Notes under the pieces: model-generated
Databases searched by the model: none
The model's input: the letters and a program-made list of their open reading frames with translations, nothing else
Told to the model about the DNA's origin: nothing
Translations under genes and position numbers: made by a program
NCBI RefSeq assembly: GCF_014654895.1
Contig: NZ_BNBE01000001.1
Location: 868,001 to 932,000, forward strand
Origin: Streptomyces filamentosus
GTDB lineage: Bacteria; Actinomycetota; Actinomycetes; Streptomycetales; Streptomycetaceae
Direction: 5' to 3'
DNA: 64,000 bases
In this document: in pieces, positions 59,501 through 64,000 of the stretch
Position numbering within the stretch: position 1 is the first letter of the stretch
Layout of the letters: each line of letters opens with the position of its first letter

Positions 59501-62069
59501 GGTCCTTCCAGATGCCGGTGACGCCGCGCACCCGGGCCTGGCCGCCGAGGATGCCCTCGGTGCCCACCTCGCGGGCCACCCGGGTCACCTCGTCGGCGAA
59601 GTTCGACAGCTGGTCCACCATCGTGTTGACGGTGGTGACGAGTTCCAGGATCTCGCCCTTGGCGTCGACGGTGATCTTCTTCGACAGGTCGCCGCGGGCG
59701 ACGGCGGTGGTGACCTCGGCGATGTTCCGGACCTGGAAGGTCAGGTTGTTCGCCATGAAGTTCACCGACTGGGTCAGGTCCTTCCAGGTGCCGGAGACCC
59801 CCTGCACCTCGGCCTGCCCGCCCAGGATGCCCTCGGTGCCCACCTCGCGGGCGACCCGGGTCACCTGGTCGGCGAACGACGACAGCTGGTCCACCATCGT
59901 GTTGAGGGTGTTCTTCAGCTCCTGGATCTCGCCCCGGGCGTCCACGTCGATCTTCTGCGACAGGTCGCCCCGGGCCACCGCGGTGGCGACCTGCGCGATG
60001 TTGCGGACCTGGGCCGTCAGGTTCCCGGCCATGCTGTTCACCGAGTCGGTGAGGTCCCGCCACACGCCGGCGACGCCCGGCACCTGCGCCTGACCGCCCA
60101 GCCGGCCCTCGGTGCCCACCTCGCGGGCCACCCGGGTCACCTGGTCGGCGAAGGCGGAGAGCTGGTCGACCATCGTGTTGATGGTGTTCTTCAGCTCCAG
60201 GATCTCGCCGCGCGCGTCCACGTCGATCTTCTGCGACAGGTCGCCGCGCGCCACCGCCGTCGTCACCTGGGCGATCTGCCGCACCTGCGAGGTGAGGTTC
60301 CCGGCCATGAAGTTCACCGAGTCGGTCAGCTCGCGCCAGCGGCCGGAGACGCCGTCCACCCGCGCCTGACCGCCGAGCCGGCCCTCCGTGCCCACGTCCC
60401 GGGCCATCCGCGTGACCTGGTCGGCGAAGGACGACAGCTGCGACACCATGGTGTTGACGGTGTTCTTCAGCTCCAGCATCTCGCCGGCCACGTCGACGGT
60501 GACCTTCTGCGACAGGTCGCCGTTGGCCACCGCCGTCGTCACCTGCGCGATGTCCCGCACCTGGCCGGTGAGGTTGTGGAAGGCGTTGTTCACCGAGTCG
60601 GTGAGGTCCTTCCACGTGCCGGCGGCGCCGGGCACCTGCGCCTGCCCGCCCAGCCGGCCCTCGACGCCGACCTCCCGGGCCACCCGGGTCACCTCGGAAC
60701 CGAAGGCGGACAGCTGGTCCACCATGGTGTTGACGGTGTTCTTCAGCTCCAGCATCTCGCCGGCCACGTCGACGGTGACCTTCTGCGACAGGTCGCCGTT
60801 GGCGACCGCCGTCGTCACCTGCGCGATGTCCCGCACCTGCGTGGTGATGTTCCGGAAGACGGTGTTGACCGAGTCGGTGAGGTCCTTCCAGGTGCCCGCC
60901 GCGCCCGGCACCTGCGCCTGTCCGCCGAGCAGGCCCTCGGCGCCGACCTCCCCGGACACCCGGGTCACCTCGTCGGCGAAGGTCCGCAGGGTCTCCGTCA
61001 TCTGGTTGATGGTGTCGGCGAGCTGCGCGATCTCGCCGCGCGCGCTCACGGTGACCTTCTGCGACAGGTCGCCGTTGGCGACCGCCGTCGTCACCTCCGC
61101 GATCCCCCGCACCTGGTTGGTGAGGTTGCCCGCCATCGTGTTGACGGAGTCGGTGAGGTCCTTCCACACGCCGGCGACCCCGGCCACCTCGGCCTGGCCG
61201 CCGAGCTCGCCCTCGGTGCCGACCTCGCGGGCCACCCGGGTCACCTCGGAGGAGAACGACGACAGCTGGTCCACCATCGTGTTCACGGTGTTCTTCAGCG
61301 ACAGCATCTCGCCGGCCACGTTCGCCGTGACCTTCTGCGACAGGTCGCCGTTGGCCACGGCCGTGGTCACCAGCGCGATGTCCCGCACCTGGGCCGTCAG
61401 CTGGTTCGCCATGGTGTTGACGGAGTCCGTGAGGTCCTTCCAGGACCCGGAGACGCCCCGGACGTGCGCCTGACCGCCGAGGATGCCCTCGGTGCCCACC
61501 TCGACGGCCACCCGCGTCACCTCGGACGCGAAGACCGACAGCTGGTCCACGAGGTGGTTGACGGTACGGGCGACCTTCAGGAACTCGCCGCGCAGCGGCC
61601 GCACCGTCCCGTCGGAACCCTCCGAACGCAGGTCCATCCGCTGTTCGAGGTCGCCCTCGGCGACCGCCGTGAGCACCCGGCTCACCTCGGACACCGGCCG
61701 GGCCAGGTCGTCGACGAGCGCGTTCGCCGCCTCGATCGCCGCCGCCCAGGCACCCTCGGTCGCCCCGGCCTCCAGGCGCTCGGACAGCTTGCCCTCGCGC
61801 CCGACGACCCGCCGCACCCGCGACAGCTCGCCCGTGACGTGCATCTGCCGGTCCGCGACCTCGTTGAAGACGGCCGCGATCTCGGCCATCACCCCGTCGC
61901 CGGAGACCGTCAGCCTTCTCCGCAGGTTCCCGTCGCGCATCGACACCAGTGCGGACAGCAGCCGCTCCAGTGCGGCCACGTCCACCTGCACCGTCCCCCC
62001 ACGGGAACGCCCGCCCCTCGCGCGCGTGCCGCTGCCGCCGCCGCGCCGCGCCGCCGTGCCAGACTCCAC
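56523..62069 (-). CDS. osaA: Hybrid histidine kinase OsaA with HAMP-repeat array
   Basis: 1,848 aa from GTG 62069 (GGGAGGG six nt upstream; the frame is open further up without a ribosome site). No transmembrane helix seen. Layout: basic N-terminus; about 12 HAMP-like repeats of 92 residues (about 45-1090), each with [10 protein letters not shown](V/I) and [11 protein letters not shown]; a GAF domain (about 1105-1275); a coiled coil; HisKA with H1369 (SHELRTPLN); HATPase; an Ala/Glu linker; and a C-terminal receiver with D1778 ([12 protein letters not shown]). The same order as OsaA of S. coelicolor (about 1,829 aa), needed for growth under osmotic stress with OsaB. Confidence 0.94.
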   Translation of the reverse strand: MESGTAARRGGGSGTRARGGRSRGGTVQVDVAALERLLSALVSMRDGNLRRRLTVSGDGVMAEIAAVFNEVADRQMHVTGELSRVRRVVGREGKLSERLEAGATEGAWAAAIEAANALVDDLARPVSEVSRVLTAVAEGDLEQRMDLRSEGSDGTVRPLRGEFLKVARTVNHLVDQLSVFASEVTRVAVEVGTEGILGGQAHVRGVSGSWKDLTDSVNTMANQLTAQVRDIALVTTAVANGDLSQKVTANVAGEMLSLKNTVNTMVDQLSSFSSEVTRVAREVGTEGELGGQAEVAGVAGVWKDLTDSVNTMAGNLTNQVRGIAEVTTAVANGDLSQKVTVSARGEIAQLADTINQMTETLRTFADEVTRVSGEVGAEGLLGGQAQVPGAAGTWKDLTDSVNTVFRNITTQVRDIAQVTTAVANGDLSQKVTVDVAGEMLELKNTVNTMVDQLSAFGSEVTRVAREVGVEGRLGGQAQVPGAAGTWKDLTDSVNNAFHNLTGQVRDIAQVTTAVANGDLSQKVTVDVAGEMLELKNTVNTMVSQLSSFADQVTRMARDVGTEGRLGGQARVDGVSGRWRELTDSVNFMAGNLTSQVRQIAQVTTAVARGDLSQKIDVDARGEILELKNTINTMVDQLSAFADQVTRVAREVGTEGRLGGQAQVPGVAGVWRDLTDSVNSMAGNLTAQVRNIAQVATAVARGDLSQKIDVDARGEIQELKNTLNTMVDQLSSFADQVTRVAREVGTEGILGGQAEVQGVSGTWKDLTQSVNFMANNLTFQVRNIAEVTTAVARGDLSKKITVDAKGEILELVTTVNTMVDQLSNFADEVTRVAREVGTEGILGGQARVRGVTGIWKDLSDNVNLMANNLTSQVRNIARVSSAVANGDLTKKVTVEARGEVAELAETVNTMVTTLSSFADEVTRVAREVGTEGILGGQARVPGGSGTWKDLTDSVNSMADNLTGQVRQIAAVTTAIAKGDLTKKIDIEARGEIQELKNTINTMVDQLSNFAEEVTRVAREVGTDGQLGGQARVRDVEGTWSDLTLSVNEMAGNLTRQVRAIAAVATAVTRGDLNVKIDGVDAAGEIQALQENINTMIANLRDTTLANDEQDWLKSNLARISGLMQGRRDLDDVASLIMSELTPVVSAQHGAFFVATPVGSANHDTELVGEGDGSYELRMRGSYGYSAGSMPTSFRPGETLIGTAAEEKRTIQVNVPPGYLKISSGLGEASPAHVIVLPVLFEGKVLGVIELASFQPFAQIQRDFLNQIAELIATTVNTISVNTKTEVLLQQSQKLTEQLKERSAELENRQKELQNSNAELEDKAELLARQNRDIEVKNTEIEEARQVLEERAEQLAVSMRYKSEFLANMSHELRTPLNSLLILAKLLADNAETNLTPKQVEFAETIHGAGSDLLQLINDILDLSKVEAGKMDVSPTRIALVQLVDYVEATFRPLTAEKGLDFSVRVSPELPATLHTDEQRLLQVLRNLLSNAVKFTDSGAVELVIRPAGADVPQSIREQLLEAGSLSEADADLIAFSVTDTGIGIAASKMRVIFEAFKQADGTTSRKYGGTGLGLSISREIARLLGGEIFAASEPGRGSTFTLYLPLNPTEVPPHGYGQGEADDPQQEAEEGPTGHSYPHFPPAPVRSEARSGALFRHRRKAGAAAESADAAGAAGATGATGAEGAAGEGEALGVVPGQPGPQGPDFAEQAAAAGTGAEQRRTFSFSGEKVLIVDDDIRNVFALTSVLEQHGLAVLYAENGREGIEVLEQNDDVTIVLMDIMMPEMDGYATTTAIRRMPQFAGLPIIALTAKAMKGDREKAIESGASDYVTKPVDPDYLLSVMEQWMRGA
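58850..61700 (-). repeat. 276-bp intragenic tandem repeats of osaA
   Basis: About ten copies of a 276-bp (92-codon) unit encode the HAMP-like modules. Neighbouring copies near 60470-60600 and 60746-60876 are nearly identical at DNA level, including synonymous positions. Confidence 0.85.
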
Positions 62070-62338
62070 CGTGTCCCTCCCGAAAGGGGTTCGACCGTTC
62101 CGCTCCGGCTCCCGCCGAAGCATTCCCAGTGTTTCACCGCGACCGAACCAGGCGATAACAGTTCGGCAGCTTCGCACAACGTCCCCACCCCAGGAGGGCG
62201 GAAACAGCGGAGACCGGCATCCGCGGGGACGGCGAAGGTAAGTAACCTGGCATCCGGCTGTCCAGCCGCCCCGGTCCGCCCGGCGGGGGCGGTGCGGAGC
62301 GCGTACGACCACCGGGCAGTGGGAGGGGCAGACCGAGC
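62070..62338. other. osaA-osaC divergent promoter region
   Basis: 269 nt. No ORF. A GGTAAGTAACC stretch near 62238 and several TTCG/CGAA pairs are visible; I could not find a convincing sigma-B-type GNNT-N14-16-GGGTAC/T promoter, although osaC is reported to be sigma-B dependent. Confidence 0.4.
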
Positions 62339-64000
62339 ATGGCGGAGCCGGGCGTCGAGACGCGTACGAGGAGTGCTGTGATCACCGCGCGGGCGACCGC
62401 CACCTTCGAGCCCGTCGGACGGTCCGTCGCCGCCGCCCGGGCCTTCGTCCGGGACACCCTCCAGGGCTGGGGCCATCCGGAGCTCGTGGACGACGCCGTC
62501 GTCCTGACCAGCGAACTGGTCACCAACGCCGTGGTGCACGCGGGCACCGCGGCCGACGTGCTGTGCCTGCGTTCCGAGGACAGCGTCCGCGTCGAGGTCG
62601 CCGACCGCTACCCGGAGCGCGAGATCCCGGTCCAGAGCGGCCGGACGATCGCGAGCCCGGACCGGGAGAACGGCCGGGGCCTGCTCCTGTGCGCCGCCCT
62701 CGCCGACCGCTGGGGCGTGGACTACTCCCCCACCCGCAAGCACGTCTGGTTCCACCTGGACCTCCCGCAGCGCCCGGTCGGCACCCGTTCTGCCGGCCCG
62801 GTCCTCCCCGACGCCCTCCTCCCGGTCGCGGACAGCCGGGTCCGCGTCGCCGTCGTCCAGATCGACCGCGACGGCGCCATCACCTCCTGGAGCGAGGACG
62901 CGGAGGAGCTCTTCGGGTACGCCCCCGAGCAGGTCACCGGCAAGCCCCTCGGCGACCTGGCGGCCTGGCCCCACACCCCCGGCATCGGCACCGGCCTCGC
63001 CGAGGCCCTGCGCCTGTCCCGCTGGGAGGGCAGCTACGGGCTCCGCCGCTCCGACGGCCGCGTCATCCCCGTGTACGCCTCCCACCTGCGGGTCCGGGAC
63101 GCCGAGGGCGAGCCCTCCACGGTCTGCCTGCTGGTCCGGGAGGAGGAGCGGGCGGTCCTCCAGACCCCGCAGCGCCCCGCGGCCGATCCGGGCGCGGAGA
63201 GCCGCGCCACGGACCCCTTCGAGGTCTTCATCGGCTCTCCCGCCCCCGACGACCTGGACGGGCTGCTCCAGCGCACGGTCGAGCGGGCCCGGGACATGCT
63301 GGACGGCGACGCCGCCTTCCTCCTCCTCGCCACCGACGACGAGACCGAGCTGGAGGTGCGGGCGACCACCGGCCTCCCGGCGGCCCGCCAGCGCTTCGCC
63401 CGGGTCCCGGTGGAGACCGGCGCCAGCCGGTACGGCTCCGCCCGCATGCCGGCGGTCCACGAGGACCTGGCGGCCGTTCCCGGCGCCGTGCCCCTCCTGG
63501 AGGGCACCGGCATGCGTTCGGTCGTCACGGTGCCCCTGAAGGTCGAGGGCAGGCTCACCGGCTCCCTCGGGGTGGCCGCCGAGTCCGCGAACCGGTATTC
63601 GAACGAGGAGGCCCTGCGGCTCCAGTTCGCCGCGGACCGCATCGCCCTGGCCGTCGAGTCGGCCCGGCTCGGCGAGCTCGAACGGCTCCGCCGGGGCTCC
63701 CTCAGCTTCCTCGTCGAGGCGTCCGACCTGCTGGCCGGCACCCTCGACCGGGACCAGACGCTGGCCCTGATGGCCCAGATGACGGTCCCGACCCTGGCCA
63801 CCTGGTGCGCGGTCTACACGATCGCCGACCCGGCCTCGGAGCCGTACCTGTCGTACGTGCTCCACGAGGACGAGGACCGCATCGACGGCCTGAAGGACCT
63901 GCTGGGCTCCATCGCCCCTCCGGACCCGGTGCCGGCGCCCGGCGCCCGGCTCTGGACGGCGCCCGGCGACGCGGCCCACCGGGCGGCGCTGGCCGCGTCG
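62339..64000 (+). CDS. osaC: OsaC: multidomain anti-sigma/phosphatase regulator, 3' end outside window
   Basis: At least 554 codons from ATG 62339; GTG 62378, with GAGGAG six nt upstream, is an equally good start. Order seen: RsbW-like ATPase (about 20-140: [21 protein letters not shown]), PAS (about 164-270: [23 protein letters not shown]), GAF (about 304-447), and the start of a second GAF-like region. The reported S. coelicolor OsaC continues into a PP2C phosphatase; that part is cut off here. OsaC lowers sigma-B activity after osmotic stress. Divergent from osaA. Confidence 0.9.
   Translation, partial: MAEPGVETRTRSAVITARATATFEPVGRSVAAARAFVRDTLQGWGHPELVDDAVVLTSELVTNAVVHAGTAADVLCLRSEDSVRVEVADRYPEREIPVQSGRTIASPDRENGRGLLLCAALADRWGVDYSPTRKHVWFHLDLPQRPVGTRSAGPVLPDALLPVADSRVRVAVVQIDRDGAITSWSEDAEELFGYAPEQVTGKPLGDLAAWPHTPGIGTGLAEALRLSRWEGSYGLRRSDGRVIPVYASHLRVRDAEGEPSTVCLLVREEERAVLQTPQRPAADPGAESRATDPFEVFIGSPAPDDLDGLLQRTVERARDMLDGDAAFLLLATDDETELEVRATTGLPAARQRFARVPVETGASRYGSARMPAVHEDLAAVPGAVPLLEGTGMRSVVTVPLKVEGRLTGSLGVAAESANRYSNEEALRLQFAADRIALAVESARLGELERLRRGSLSFLVEASDLLAGTLDRDQTLALMAQMTVPTLATWCAVYTIADPASEPYLSYVLHEDEDRIDGLKDLLGSIAPPDPVPAPGARLWTAPGDAAHRAALAAS

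Noticed and set aside
55638..62381. 2,247-codon open frame on the + strand antisense to osaA and osaB
   Set aside because: Its product is a Val/Leu/Arg/His/Gly repeat that mirrors the HAMP array; high GC and the lack of stop codons opposite GC-rich codons explain it. No ribosome site or domain.

Overview
The window is high-GC DNA (roughly 70-75% by eye) with dense, short-spaced genes, frequent GTG starts, ATGA/GTGA stop-start overlaps and almost G/C-only third codon positions. Gene content and order (hflX, rshA, dapF, miaA, miaB, gluRK-gluABCD, recX-recA, lhr, clgR-cinA-pgsA-rimO, ftsK, osaBA/osaC) match, as I remember it, the Streptomyces coelicolor chromosome around SCO5747-SCO5799. The source is almost certainly a Streptomyces chromosome core region. 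I see no rRNA, tRNA, insertion sequence, prophage or CRISPR.

Layout. 1-12.7 kb: a 5'-partial class III aminotransferase, a secreted lipid-anchored serine protease, then a leftward housekeeping run (hflX, membrane M1 peptidase, stringent-response enzyme rshA, dapF, a small membrane protein, miaA), two small + strand proteins and a LigB-like protein. 12.9-20.5 kb: miaB, a GlxA-type regulator with an isochorismatase-like hydrolase, a DedA protein with a NarL-type two-component pair, and an orphan four-carbon acid sugar kinase. 20.5-28 kb: a 0.7-kb repeat-bearing non-coding stretch, a TAXI binding protein, and the divergent gluR-gluK / gluABCD glutamate sensing and uptake locus. 28-31.5 kb: a flavin monooxygenase, then a short cysteine-containing leader ORF ahead of cysteine dioxygenase and rhodanese. 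31.7-40.3 kb: recA-recX with two recognisable DNA-damage promoter elements, a hypothetical, an SGNH hydrolase, an AI-2E-type permease, DUF3046, and an AraC-azlC-azlD unit. 40.4-47 kb: giant helicase Lhr, a Nei-type glycosylase and a short-chain dehydrogenase. 47-55.4 kb: a Dps protein, clgR, cinA, pgsA, rimO, a RodZ-like protein and ftsK. 55.5-64 kb: the osmotic-stress system osaB, osaA (1,848 aa with about 12 HAMP-like repeats) and divergent osaC, cut by the window end.

Together these genes cover translation fidelity and tRNA modification (miaA, miaB, rimO, hflX), DNA repair and segregation (recA, recX, lhr, nei, dps, ftsK), proteolysis control (clgR), nutrient sensing (gluRK, rshA) and osmoadaptation (osaABC). 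Many genes lack a Shine-Dalgarno sequence but have a -10-like hexamer 6-8 nt before the start codon, which points to leaderless mRNAs and was used to decide several starts.

The most interesting signals are regulatory or structural: a RecA-NDp-like element that would make lhr a leaderless DNA-damage gene; a cysteine leader peptide ahead of cysteine dioxygenase; a TAXI protein without a transporter beside the glutamate-sensing kinase; a dyad overlapping the -35 of the short-chain dehydrogenase promoter; -10 boxes built into upstream stop codons; a codon-phased 18-bp minisatellite between lhr and nei; and the HAMP array of osaA. All functional statements rest on reading translations and family knowledge; no database search was run.
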